A DNA stretch of 64,000 nucleotides from Paraburkholderia sp. LEh10 (GCF_017814945.1 NZ_JAGIPX010000024.1:1-64000), one strand, 5' to 3'. Shown: positions 55,890-63,767, counted from the stretch's first letter. Notes: a model not told the origin generated them from the sequence alone. A program made the numbers and translations.

Positions 55890-55919
55890 CGCTATCGTAA
55901 TATATGTAGGGTTATAGCG
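55890..55919 (-). promoter_or_regulatory. Candidate ModE operator and -10 element of modABC
   Basis: CGCTAT (55890-55895) and ATAGCG (55914-55919) are inverted copies separated by 18 AT-rich bases, and TATATT on the minus strand (55899-55904) is a good -10 hexamer inside the dyad. E. coli ModE boxes have the similar half-sites CGTTAT/ATAACG, but with a 12-base spacer, so the match is partial. Confidence 0.45.
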
Positions 55920-55965
55920 CTCGATGTGGAACATGTTGCCGTTGAAATGGCGGTTATCGTGCGAT

Positions 55966-56685
55966 TTATGCGTCGGATTCGTAGAACGGGACCGCGACGT
56001 TGCGCGTTTTCTGCAACGGCGTGAGGACGGAAGGAGGCGATACGGGTGAGTCGATGTCGCGCGACGCCTTCCAGCGGGCGCGGACGAACGGCCGGTCGTG
56101 GCCGGAGACTTTCAACGCGAGGTGCGTAACCCAGCGATGAGTCGGCACGTGCACGTTATGCAGGCCGAACGTAATGCCTAGCAGGCTCAACGCGACGGGC
56201 ACGATGGGCAGGCGCCCCGGTGTCGCGCTCCATGCGATGCGGATGAACACGAGCGCCGTCAGCGCACCGACGATACAGCCCGTGATTGCTTCGGAAGGCG
56301 AATGCGCCTCGATGACGACGCGCGAAAAGCCGACCACGGCGCCACACAACAGCGCGAGCGTCACGCCCGCGATGCGCACGGCAGGCGGCGCGGGCAGCAG
56401 GACAAGAAAGGTGGCGACGGGGAAGACGGCGGTGGCGAGCATCGCGTGTCCGCTCAGGCCGGTGAAATCCCAGACACGCACGCCGACCCCCCAGCCGAGA
56501 AACGCCACTTTGGTCGCCGTGACGAGCGCGACGGCGACGCCGAGCAGAAACAGCCAGCTCGTGGCGAGCCGCCATGAATAGCCGAACGCCAGCCAGAGGG
56601 CGATCGCGAAGGCCAGCGGCAGCGTCAGCCCGGCGCCGCCGAAGTTCGTAATCAGATACCAGAGATGAAAGGGCAGGTTAGGCAT
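55966..56685 (-). CDS. PAP2-superfamily membrane phosphatase
   Basis: The 239-residue protein has six predicted membrane segments. The acid-phosphatase motifs SGHAMLATAVFP (about residue 80) and SRVVIEAHSPSEAI (about residue 120) are present; the first motif (KxxxxxxRP) is not clear, being represented by KVAFLGWGVGVRVWDF. Such enzymes dephosphorylate lipids or undecaprenyl pyrophosphate. The C-terminal ~60 residues (HRWVTHLALKVSGHDRPFVR) are cytoplasmic or periplasmic and not part of the core. The start is ATG 56685. Confidence 0.85.
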   Translation of the reverse strand: MPNLPFHLWYLITNFGGAGLTLPLAFAIALWLAFGYSWRLATSWLFLLGVAVALVTATKVAFLGWGVGVRVWDFTGLSGHAMLATAVFPVATFLVLLPAPPAVRIAGVTLALLCGAVVGFSRVVIEAHSPSEAITGCIVGALTALVFIRIAWSATPGRLPIVPVALSLLGITFGLHNVHVPTHRWVTHLALKVSGHDRPFVRARWKASRDIDSPVSPPSVLTPLQKTRNVAVPFYESDA

Positions 56686-56800
56686 GGGCAATTCGCGGTC
56701 GACGATTTGGGCGGGCGCAGTCTTGCAGCAATGCAGCCCGGCGATTCAGGACGACAGGTGGCGGTGCCGAATCGAGCAGAACATATCGCCCGGGACGTAT

Positions 56801-56814
56801 TCTATAAGTATAGA
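56801..56814. promoter_or_regulatory. Palindrome TCTATAAGTATAGA
   Basis: TCTATA and TATAGA flank AG in the AT-rich middle of the PAP2/esterase divergent gap. It includes a TATAAG hexamer that could be a -10 box. The rest of this 345-base gap holds a short stem (AAGCCC / GGGCTT, 56895-56915) and two further palindromes. Confidence 0.45.
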
Positions 56815-56966
56815 GGTAGGAGTTCCGCCGCAGACGCGAACGGAAAGCGCTTAAAACTGACAGATATTAGGACAATTCGGAAATCGTCAGAGCCAAGCCC
56901 GTCGTGTCGGGGCTTTCGTCTGAAAGCGGGCGGAGCGATCTCAGCATCGCACGGAGATTGATGTTA

Positions 56967-56998
56967 TTGTGCATTGCACAACTCTGCTCAATGAGCAG
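56967..56998 (+). promoter_or_regulatory. Two adjacent perfect 15-bp palindromes upstream of the esterase gene
   Basis: TTGTGCATTGCACAA (56967-56981) and CTGCTCAATGAGCAG (56984-56998) are each perfect odd-centred palindromes, two bases apart and ending 32 bases before the start codon. The first contains TGCATTGCACAA, which fits the TGCRNYGCASMA motif I recall for the polyhydroxybutyrate regulator PhaR in Ralstonia. Regulation of a PHB-depolymerase-like gene by PhaR would be coherent, but this is inference. Confidence 0.6.
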
Positions 56999-57030
56999 GC
57001 AGCATCGATCCCTATTTGCGAGGAAATCCT

Positions 57031-58209
57031 ATGCCGAAAAGCCTGACGAAAATCTGGCTAGGCGGCCTCAAGCGCCTGTTTGCGATTCAAACGGAGCACG
57101 CGCGCGCGACTACCAAGCGCGCAGCCAAGCGGCCCGCGACGCGGTCTGCGTCGACTGTCGCGAAGCCGTCGGCCAAAGTGCGCCCGACAGTCACACGTGA
57201 CGTGCCGCAGCGCGGCGCGCGCGAGTCGCGCGTACGGCCGCGCGCCGCCGCATGGGCGAGCGGCACCTGGACGCGCTCTTTCCACTCGGCGCCCGCCGCG
57301 CCGGGCAGCCTGGTCAACCATCTGCAATACGGGCTGTATCTGCCCTCCGGCAAGCCGCTCAAACGCGCGCCGCTCATCGTGATGCTGCACGGCTGCAAAC
57401 AGTCCATCGACGAATTCGCCGAGGGCACCCGCATGAATCTGCTCGCCGACCGCTACGGCTTCGCCGTCGTGTACCCCGAGCAGTCGAAGCATGCGCATGC
57501 GCACCGTTGCTGGCACTGGTACGACGACACCGACCGCGCAGGCCGTGCGGAGGCGCGCTCCGTCGTATCGCTCGTCGATGCGCTCGTCGATACGCACGGC
57601 TTCGACCGCGAGCGGGTCTATGTGGCGGGGCTGTCGGCGGGCGCAGGCCTGGCGGCGTTGCTGGCGCTGCATTTTCCCGAGCATTTCGCGGCCGTTGCGC
57701 TGCACTCGGGGCCGGCGTTCGGCGAAGCGCACTCCGGCATCGCCGCTATGGACGTCATGCGGCGCGGCACCCGCCAGGATCCCGTGGCGCTCGTCGATGC
57801 CGTCGCGGACGTGACGGCCTATCCGGGCATGCCGGCCATCATTTTGCAGGGCGAAGCCGATCGCGTCGTCGCGCCCGTCAACGCGGAGCAGTTGACGGGG
57901 CAGTTTCTGCGGCTCAACGGCATCGTCGATGCGCAAGGCGCGCGCAGGGTCGGCGACGTGAAGGAGGACCGCAAGGCGACTGTCACGACCCGCGATTACA
58001 CGCGCGGCGGCCGGCGCGTCGTGCGCCTGTGCCGCGTGCACGGACTCGGCCATGCGTGGAGCGGCGGCGACGACGCCGTGCCGTTTCATTCGTCGAAGGG
58101 ACCGGACGCATCCAGTCTGCTGTGGGACTTCTTCCGGCATCAGCGGCGTGCGGACGCGGCGCGTCCGGCTGCTCGCGCGGCTGACGGCCCCCGGCACCGC
58201 GCCAGTTGA
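57031..58209 (+). CDS. PHB-depolymerase-family esterase
   Basis: AGGA seven bases upstream fixes the ATG at 57031 (MPKSLTKIWLGGLKRLF). The 392-residue alpha/beta hydrolase belongs to the LpqC/PHB depolymerase group. The oxyanion block is LIVMLHGCKQSIDEFAEGTR, the nucleophile is in VAGLSAGAGLAALLALHFPE (about residue 210), and the Asp/His region is QGEADRVVAPVN and GLGHAWSGGDD. No signal peptide is seen; a basic Ala/Lys-rich N-terminus is present instead. An intracellular PHB depolymerase is plausible, but such esterases also act on feruloyl or xylan esters. Confidence 0.88.
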   Translation: MPKSLTKIWLGGLKRLFAIQTEHARATTKRAAKRPATRSASTVAKPSAKVRPTVTRDVPQRGARESRVRPRAAAWASGTWTRSFHSAPAAPGSLVNHLQYGLYLPSGKPLKRAPLIVMLHGCKQSIDEFAEGTRMNLLADRYGFAVVYPEQSKHAHAHRCWHWYDDTDRAGRAEARSVVSLVDALVDTHGFDRERVYVAGLSAGAGLAALLALHFPEHFAAVALHSGPAFGEAHSGIAAMDVMRRGTRQDPVALVDAVADVTAYPGMPAIILQGEADRVVAPVNAEQLTGQFLRLNGIVDAQGARRVGDVKEDRKATVTTRDYTRGGRRVVRLCRVHGLGHAWSGGDDAVPFHSSKGPDASSLLWDFFRHQRRADAARPAARAADGPRHRAS

Positions 58210-58244
58210 CAAATTGACACACTTCGAATCGGGGGCTGGCGCAA

Positions 58245-58282
58245 ACCTAGGGTTTTCCCTATAATAGGGGTTATCCCTAGGT
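58245..58282 (+). promoter_or_regulatory. Nested-palindrome promoter of the DUF3563 gene
   Basis: ACCTAGGG (58245-58252) and CCCTAGGT (58275-58282) are inverted arms, inside which CCCTATAATAGGG forms a second dyad containing a perfect TATAAT (58260-58265). The flanks form two copies of an AGGG-TT-TCCCT type element. The start codon is ~50 bases downstream. TTGACA at 58206 is too far to be the -35. Confidence 0.7.
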
Positions 58283-58316
58283 CGCCAGACGCCCAACGCC
58301 AAATTCGAGGTCCACC

Positions 58317-58493
58317 ATGTATCTGATCAGCCGCTTTTTCCTGTTCCTGACGAAGTCCTACGACCAGATCGCCAAAGAGCGCAACGACGCGTATCTGGCG
58401 GAGGCCACAGACCTATACGACCTCGAATTCCGCATGCGCAAGGTCGACCGTGACGCGCAACTGCGTCATCCGTCGTGGATGAGCCAGCACTAA
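58317..58493 (+). CDS. DUF3563-family small protein
   Basis: The 58-residue product begins MYLISRFFLFLTKSYDQIAK and ends RHPSWMSQH, matching the DUF3563 family of small proteins common in Burkholderiaceae. A hydrophobic N-terminus precedes a charged helix. GAGG six bases before the ATG is a good ribosome-binding site. The function is unknown. An elaborate palindromic promoter lies upstream. Confidence 0.88.
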   Translation: MYLISRFFLFLTKSYDQIAKERNDAYLAEATDLYDLEFRMRKVDRDAQLRHPSWMSQH

Positions 58494-58508
58494 GCTGAAA
58501 ACAGACTT

Positions 58509-58526
58509 GCCGGCGCATACGCCGGC
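58509..58526. terminator. Hairpin between the DUF3563 gene and phrB
   Basis: GCCGGCG and CGCCGGC form a perfect 7-bp stem with a CATA loop between convergent genes. No strong U tract is present in either direction. Confidence 0.5.
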
Positions 58527-58539
58527 CGTTGCGAGCCGC

Positions 58540-60054
58540 TCAACGCGAGCGCAGCACGCCATAGCGCGCCAGTGCAAGCTGGCGCGCTTTCACGTGATCG
58601 ACCACAGGCTGCGGATAGTCTTTCCCCAGCACGACGCCCCAGTCCATCAGCTCATCGGTATTCGCTCGCCACGGTGCGTGAATCCACTTTGCGGGCACCT
58701 TCTCCAGTTCCGGCACGAAGCGCTTGATGAAGAGCCCTTGCGGATCGAATTTCTCCGATTGCGTCACCGGGTTGAAAATCCGGAACCACGGCTGCGCATC
58801 GCAGCCCGTCGACGCCGCCCATTGCCAGCCGCCGTTATTCGCCGCGAAGTCGAAGTCATTGAGCTTTTCGGCGAAGTAACGTTCGCCGCGACGCCAGTCG
58901 ATGCCCAGGTCTTTCGCCAGAAAACTCGCCGAAACCATGCGCAGCCGGTTGTGCATGAAGCCCGTTCGATTCAACTGCCGCATCGCGGCATCGACGAGCG
59001 GATAGCCCGTACGCCCTTCGCACCAGGCGGCGAACGCTGCGTCGGCGTGTGTGCCCGTTTCCCAGCGCAGCGTGTCGAATTCCGGCTTGAACGACGCGCC
59101 GTCCGCAATCCGCGGATGATGCGCGAGGATCATGAAATAGAAGTCCCGCCAGATCAGCTCCGATAGCCACGTCGCCGCACCGTTCCCATCCGGCTGAAGC
59201 GACATCTGATAAGCGAGCCGCGCGAGCGTGCGAATCGACACCGTGCCGAAGCGCAAATGCACCGACAGATGGCTCGTGCCGCGCGCGGCAGGAAAGTCGC
59301 GCCGCTCGGCGTAGCTGTCGATGCGGGTCATGAAGTCCGCGAGCAGCGTCTGCGCGCCGCTCATGCCAGCCTGCAATTGCGCGTCGTCGAGCAGGCCGGG
59401 CGCGAAGCCCATTGCGGCGAGCGTCGGTGAGGCGTGGTCGAGCTTGCGCGGCGGCTTCGCGAGACTTTGCGCATGGCGTTCGACGGCGTAAGGTTTCAGG
59501 TCGAACGGCGTCAGTTGCTTGAGCCACGCGTTCTTGTATGGCGTAAAAACGGCGAACGGCTTGCCTTGTCCATTGAGCAATTCATCGCGCTCGAAGATCA
59601 CCTGATCCTTGAACGGGAGCCATTGCCGTCCGTCGTCGCGCAGACGTTCGGCGACGGTTGCATCGCGTTCGATCGCGGCGGGCTCGTAGTCGTGATTCGC
59701 GAAAACGGCTTCGACGTCGAGTTGCGCGGCGAGCCTTGGGATCGCCTCGGTCGGATCGCCGTGCAGCACGAGCAGATGGCCGCCGCCTTCCTCAAGCGAC
59801 CGATCGAGTTCTTCGACGGAAGCCCGGATGAATTCAATCCGCCGGTCCTGCACCTTCCCCGCGTGCGGATCGTGCCTGTGAGCCCGTTCGATCAACGGCT
59901 GGAGGATCGCCGTATCGAACACGAACACGCACCAGACACGCTTGCAATGCTTGAGCGCGTAATACAGCGCGGCGTTGTCGCCCGTGCGCAGGTCGCGGCG
60001 AAACCAGACGAGTCCGTTCTGAAAATGTGCGTCGAGTTGGCGGGCGCGGGTCAT
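58540..60054 (-). CDS. phrB: Deoxyribodipyrimidine photolyase
   Basis: PhrB repairs cyclobutane pyrimidine dimers with light energy. The start at 60054 (MTRARQLDAHFQNGLVWFRR) gives 504 residues. The N-terminal antenna domain has LVWFRRDLRTGDNAALYYAL. The FAD-binding domain has GTSHLSVHLRFGTVSIRTLA, WLSELIWRDFYFMIL, MHNRLRMVSASFLAKDL and NNGGWQWAASTGCDAQPWFR, the class I signature. The length is normal. A start upstream would lack this family N-terminus. No clear ribosome-binding site is seen. Confidence 0.96.
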   Translation of the reverse strand: MTRARQLDAHFQNGLVWFRRDLRTGDNAALYYALKHCKRVWCVFVFDTAILQPLIERAHRHDPHAGKVQDRRIEFIRASVEELDRSLEEGGGHLLVLHGDPTEAIPRLAAQLDVEAVFANHDYEPAAIERDATVAERLRDDGRQWLPFKDQVIFERDELLNGQGKPFAVFTPYKNAWLKQLTPFDLKPYAVERHAQSLAKPPRKLDHASPTLAAMGFAPGLLDDAQLQAGMSGAQTLLADFMTRIDSYAERRDFPAARGTSHLSVHLRFGTVSIRTLARLAYQMSLQPDGNGAATWLSELIWRDFYFMILAHHPRIADGASFKPEFDTLRWETGTHADAAFAAWCEGRTGYPLVDAAMRQLNRTGFMHNRLRMVSASFLAKDLGIDWRRGERYFAEKLNDFDFAANNGGWQWAASTGCDAQPWFRIFNPVTQSEKFDPQGLFIKRFVPELEKVPAKWIHAPWRANTDELMDWGVVLGKDYPQPVVDHVKARQLALARYGVLRSR

Positions 60055-60163
60055 AGGATGTGGTGAGTTGTTGCGCGTCCATCGATGCGGACATCCGATG
60101 ATAGTGTCGTTCGCGCGCGAACCCAATGCCCGGCGCGCCGGGAACCGACGCAAAAATGAATCA

Positions 60164-60193
60164 GCGCCCGCCTCTCGTGCGAAAGGCGGGCGC
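60164..60193 (-). terminator. Terminator of ohr
   Basis: A perfect 10-bp stem GCGCCCGCCT / AGGCGGGCGC is followed on the minus strand by TGATTCATTTTTG. The T run is delayed by six bases, so it is moderately convincing. Confidence 0.7.
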
Positions 60194-60220
60194 CATTGAA
60201 GCCCAACGATGTCGGCAGGC

Positions 60221-60640
60221 TTATACGACCTTCACTCGCACATCGACGTTACCGCGCGTGGCATTCGAGTACGGACACACCTGATGCGCGGCGTTCACCA
60301 GCTCTTGCGCCGCCGCTGCGTCGAGGCCGGGCAGCGATACGCGCAGTTCGATATCCAGCGCGAAGCCGCCGTTGTCGTTCGGACCGACGCCGACATCTGC
60401 CGTCACCGTCGTGTCGGCGGGCACGGCCTGCTTGCGCTGGCCCGCGACGAATTTCATCGCGCTCAGGAAACACGCCGAGTAACCGGCTGCGAACAGTTGC
60501 TCCGGATTCGTGCCTTGCGCGCCATTCCCGCCGAGTTCGCGCGGCGCGGCGAGCTTCACGTCGAGCGCATTGTCCGACGAAACCGCACGGCCGTCGCGGC
60601 CGCCGTTACTCGTTGCCGTTGCCTTGTACAGTACGTTCAT
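60221..60640 (-). CDS. ohr: Organic hydroperoxide reductase
   Basis: Ohr reduces organic and fatty-acid hydroperoxides through a thiol pair. The 139-residue OsmC-fold protein starts MNVLYKATATSNGGRDGRAV. The catalytic cysteines are in FAAGYSACFLSAMKF (about residue 57) and AAHQVCPYSNATRGNV (about residue 122), and the essential Arg is in the N-terminal GGRDGR loop. GGAGCATCAAG before the ATG is a good ribosome-binding region. It is downstream of ohrR on the same strand, with a candidate OhrR site in the 156-base gap. Confidence 0.97.
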   Translation of the reverse strand: MNVLYKATATSNGGRDGRAVSSDNALDVKLAAPRELGGNGAQGTNPEQLFAAGYSACFLSAMKFVAGQRKQAVPADTTVTADVGVGPNDNGGFALDIELRVSLPGLDAAAAQELVNAAHQVCPYSNATRGNVDVRVKVV

Positions 60641-60739
60641 CTTGATGCTCCTTGATCGGGTCCCAGTAGTTGATCGTCACTTGCCAGTTCTTCGCGCCTT
60701 CGTCATCGAATTGGCATGTGACAAAGATATCGTGCAAAT

Positions 60740-60760
60740 CATTAGTGTACAAACTAAATT
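60740..60760 (-). promoter_or_regulatory. Candidate OhrR operator before ohr
   Basis: On the minus strand AATTTAGTTTGTACACTAAT contains inverted arms TTAGT (60753-60757) and ACTAA (60742-60746). The central TAGTTTGTAC recurs as TAGTTTGCAC upstream of ohrR (61291-61300). OhrR sites in other bacteria are AT-rich dyads of similar length. A neighbouring perfect dyad CCTATCG-GTG-CGATAGG is at 60762-60778. Confidence 0.5.
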
Positions 60761-60796
60761 GCCTATCGGTGCGATAGGGGCGATGGCAACGCTTTT

Positions 60797-61252
60797 TTAG
60801 TAGCGTTCGAGGTAGTCGTTGAGCGTGCCGCGCAATTGCGTCAGGTCGTTGCGCAATCGGGTGAGGAATTCAGCCGGCTGTTGGGTCGCGCAGAAAATTT
60901 CGGCGGGCACGTCGCGCGCGGTGCGCTTGAGCGCAACGCCCGATTTCGTCAGCCGGATGAAGACGAGCCGTTCGTCCTCGGTGCCGCGCGCGCGCTCGAT
61001 ATAGCCCTGCGATTCCAGACGCTTGAGCAGCGGCGTGACCGTCGCCGAATCGAGATTCAGGCGCGCGGCGATGTCCTTGACGGTGACGTCGTCGGTCTCC
61101 CACAGGACCAGCATCGTCAGATACTGCGGATAGGTGAGGCCGAGCCGGTCGAGAATCGGCTTATAGGCTTTCGTCATCGCGAGGGACGTCGAATAGAGCG
61201 CGAAGCAGAGTTGCTCGTCGAGCGTGGTGGGAAATGCGGTGCGCTGGGTCAT
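60797..61252 (-). CDS. ohrR: MarR-family organic-peroxide sensor
   Basis: OhrR represses ohr until its reactive cysteine is oxidised by organic peroxides. The start at 61252 (MTQRTAFPTTLDEQLCFALY) has AAGGGG upstream and gives 151 residues. The conserved sensing cysteine is in LDEQLCFALYSTS (about residue 16), and the tyrosines that surround it are in YPQYLTMLVLWE. The wing region DSATVTPLLKRLESQGYIER and the DERLVFIRLT beta-hairpin are typical of MarR. It precedes ohr on the same strand. Confidence 0.95.
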   Translation of the reverse strand: MTQRTAFPTTLDEQLCFALYSTSLAMTKAYKPILDRLGLTYPQYLTMLVLWETDDVTVKDIAARLNLDSATVTPLLKRLESQGYIERARGTEDERLVFIRLTKSGVALKRTARDVPAEIFCATQQPAEFLTRLRNDLTQLRGTLNDYLERY

Positions 61253-61284
61253 GTGCGTCCCCTTGAAGCAAAGCGTGCGAATGG

Positions 61285-61300
61285 ATTGCGTGCAAACTAT
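61285..61300 (-). promoter_or_regulatory. Second OhrR-like site, upstream of ohrR
   Basis: ATAGTTTGCACGCAAT (minus strand) shares TAGTTTG-AC with the site before ohr. It lies 33-48 bases upstream of the ohrR ATG, which fits autoregulation. The dyad is imperfect. Confidence 0.4.
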
Positions 61301-61401
61301 TGTGCCGCAAAAAGCAGCGCGATGGATCGATACGAAACGGGAACGGAAATCCAAGGGAGCTCTCTGCGCGCCGCAGAAACGGCGCGGACAGGACGCGTCT
61401 C

Positions 61402-62214
61402 TTATGAAGACGATGAAGAAGGCGCGGGCGGCAGCGGCTGGCCGGGCGACTGCACGCCGAAGCAGCCGCGATAGGTGGCATAGAAGGAGCAGTAGAGCAT
61501 CGTCGTGACGATGATCGACGCGGGCATCAGGATCACGAGCGCGAGGTCGCCCGCGCCGAGCGCCTGCAGCAGCGCCGACAGTCCGATCGACACCGTCGTC
61601 GCGACCGCGAACCACAGCGCTCCGTATACGACGAACGCGCCGCGATTTCGCCAGCAACTGACGATGCTGAAGAACATCGCCTTGATGGTGGGCACGTCAT
61701 GCCACGCGGCAAGGACGGGCGCGAACCAGAACAGCATCGCGACGGGCACGTAGAACGCCAGCGCCGTCAACACGGCGAGCGGGATATCGCTGTTGGCGAT
61801 CGCTTCCGGCTGCATCGATTCGCCGCTGATCATCAGATGCAGCAGCACGCCGCCGTCCGCGAGTGCGGAGCCCATCAGCACGACCGCCATCGCGACGATG
61901 TAGAGCACCCCGAGCAGCAGCAGGCGCCTCGCGACCTGGCCGCCATACGAACGGAACCCATCGACGAGTATCGTGGGCAGCACCGGCTTGCCCGCGATCG
62001 TGTCGCGGCAGGCCGCCATGAAGCCGACCGCGACGCCCGGGATCAGCATCAACGGCAGCACGCCGCCGACGATGGGGATCAGCGAGATGGCCGTCATCGC
62101 GAGCAGGTACGCGAAGAACAGCGTGAGAAACGCAAGCGGGTTCCTGCGAAACAGCCAGATGCCTTGCCGGAACCACACGTAGCCGGTTTTCGCCGGCACT
62201 TCGATCAGTTGCAT
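61402..62214 (-). CDS. BPSS1780-family membrane protein
   Basis: The 270-residue product begins MQLIEVPAKTGYVWFRQGIW and has about six predicted membrane segments, including FLTLFFAYLLAMTAISLIPI, LLLLGVLYIVAMAVVLMGSA and AVLTALAFYVPVAMLFWFAP. The N-terminus and layout match the BPSS1780 group of uncharacterised Burkholderia membrane proteins. It overlaps the thrB stop by 10 bases, so it is translated from the same message. The C-terminal serine-rich tail is unstructured. Confidence 0.85.
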   Translation of the reverse strand: MQLIEVPAKTGYVWFRQGIWLFRRNPLAFLTLFFAYLLAMTAISLIPIVGGVLPLMLIPGVAVGFMAACRDTIAGKPVLPTILVDGFRSYGGQVARRLLLLGVLYIVAMAVVLMGSALADGGVLLHLMISGESMQPEAIANSDIPLAVLTALAFYVPVAMLFWFAPVLAAWHDVPTIKAMFFSIVSCWRNRGAFVVYGALWFAVATTVSIGLSALLQALGAGDLALVILMPASIIVTTMLYCSFYATYRGCFGVQSPGQPLPPAPSSSSS

Positions 62215-63200
62215 GAGGTATGAATGCCTGGGAGTGCGGCGCCCGCGAGGCGCTCGCGAAGAATGCGCTCGAAATGTCCTGGATCGTGCGGCTTGAGCAG
62301 TTCGGCGGCGCGCGGCATGTGGAAATCATACAGGCGCGACACCCAGAAGCGATACGCACCCGCGCGCAACATGTCGCCCCAGTGCCGGTTTTCGGCGGGA
62401 GTGAACGGCCGCACGGTCTGGTAGGCGCGCAACATCGCTTCGACGCGCGCGTCGTCGAGCTTGCCCGTGGCCAGATCGACGCACCAGTCGTTGACGGTCA
62501 CGGCGACATCGAAGAGCCACTTGTCGCAGCCCGCGAAATAAAAATCGAAGAAGCCGCCGAGGGCCACTTCGTGGTGCGTGCCGGGCGCGGGGTGCGCGAA
62601 CAGCACGTTGTCGCGGAACAGATCGCAATGGCACGGCCCTTCGGGCAACGACGCGTAATCCGCCGACGCGAAGAATGCCTCTTGGTGCGCGAGCTCGTCA
62701 GTGAGCAGTGCGCGCTGCGCGTCCGTCAGATACGGCACGATGCTCGGCACGGTCTCCCGCCACCACGGCAGGCTGCGCAGATTCGGCTGATGATGGGCGA
62801 AGCCGCGGCCCGCGAGGTGCAGTCGCGCGAGCATCTGGCCCACTTCGACGCAGTGCGCGACGCCCGGCGCCAGCTCAGGTGCGCCGTCGAGCTTCGTGAC
62901 GATGGTCGCTGGCTTGCCGTTCAGCATGCCGAACAGGGCGCCGTCTTCGCGCGGCATCGGGTCCGGCACGGGCACGCGATGCGACGCAAGGTGGCGCATC
63001 AGGTCGAGATAGAACGGCAGCTGCTGCGCCGTCAGCTTCTCGAAAATGGTCAGGACGTACTCGCCGCGCGTGGTCGTCAGAAAGAAATTGCTGTTCTCGA
63101 TGCCGGATGTAATGCCGCGAAATTCGACGACTTCGCCGAGATCGTAGTGGCGCATCCAGTCTGCGAGTTGGGCTTCGGTGACAGCGGTGAAAACGGCCAT
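62205..63200 (-). CDS. thrB: Homoserine kinase (ThrB2 type)
   Basis: The start at 63200 gives 331 residues, MAVFTAVTEAQLADWMRHYD. Unlike the GHMP-kinase ThrB of E. coli, this is the aminoglycoside-phosphotransferase-fold type common in beta- and alphaproteobacteria. It has GITSGIENSNFFLTTTRGEY as the nucleotide loop, the catalytic loop EGPCHCDLFRDNVLF (about residue 190) and the metal Asp in GGFFDFYFAGCDKW. It phosphorylates homoserine for threonine synthesis. In-frame codons upstream are repetitive and not family-like. Confidence 0.95.
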   Translation of the reverse strand: MAVFTAVTEAQLADWMRHYDLGEVVEFRGITSGIENSNFFLTTTRGEYVLTIFEKLTAQQLPFYLDLMRHLASHRVPVPDPMPREDGALFGMLNGKPATIVTKLDGAPELAPGVAHCVEVGQMLARLHLAGRGFAHHQPNLRSLPWWRETVPSIVPYLTDAQRALLTDELAHQEAFFASADYASLPEGPCHCDLFRDNVLFAHPAPGTHHEVALGGFFDFYFAGCDKWLFDVAVTVNDWCVDLATGKLDDARVEAMLRAYQTVRPFTPAENRHWGDMLRAGAYRFWVSRLYDFHMPRAAELLKPHDPGHFERILRERLAGAALPGIHTSCN

Positions 63201-63306
63201 GCGTGGGGGCGTCGATTCAGGTTGATCGGCTGGCGCGGCGCCAGTGCGGGATGGGTGACAAGCGGGCTGAAAGCGTTGCCGGGATTTTTGTCGGCGCATC
63301 CAGGTG

Positions 63307-63346
63307 AAACAAAACCGGCGCGCATCTGCGAAGACACGCGCCGGTT
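63307..63346 (-). terminator. Rho-independent terminator of the DUF2782 gene
   Basis: A perfect 10-bp stem AACCGGCGCG / CGCGCCGGTT is followed on the minus strand by TTGTTT. It separates the DUF2782 gene from thrB. Confidence 0.88.
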
Positions 63347-63359
63347 CGACGGATTCGGT

Positions 63360-63767
63360 TCAGTAATGCAGGTTCACGGACGGCAGGCGCGCAGGCGGCT
63401 TGCCGGATTCGTACACCTTCGGCGATGTGTCGGTGGGTGCGCTCATCTGGTAGCGCGTGCCGAAATTCGAGCGCACGTCGATTTCGACGGGCTTGCCCTT
63501 GTCGCGGTATTCGGTGATTTCGGTGCCGTTGCCGCTGCGCTCATAGAAGCTCGGCGTGCGCGGCTGGTTGATCTCGACTTTCGAGCTGACCTCGGCCGCC
63601 GGACGGTTGATCGCTCTCAGATCCGGCAGGCCGGCCCGTTCGTTGGCTGCGGCTTGGGCGTCGGCGGCCGCCTGCGAGTCTTTTGCCGGCTGGCCAGGCT
63701 GGGCAGCCATCGCGACGCCGCTGACGGCAAGCATCAGCGCAACTGCGACGGGGAAGAGCGGCTTCAT
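63360..63767 (-). CDS. DUF2782-domain periplasmic protein
   Basis: The 135-residue product has a signal peptide (MKPLFPVAVALMLAVSGVAM, cut after AMAA), a low-complexity Gln/Ala stretch and a C-terminal DUF2782-like block: GNGTEITEYRDKGKPVEIDV and FGTRYQMSAP. DUF2782 genes sit next to homoserine kinase and polA in many beta- and gammaproteobacteria; polA is not in this window. The function is unknown. The tail KPPARLPSVNLHY is family-typical. Confidence 0.87.
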   Translation of the reverse strand: MKPLFPVAVALMLAVSGVAMAAQPGQPAKDSQAAADAQAAANERAGLPDLRAINRPAAEVSSKVEINQPRTPSFYERSGNGTEITEYRDKGKPVEIDVRSNFGTRYQMSAPTDTSPKVYESGKPPARLPSVNLHY

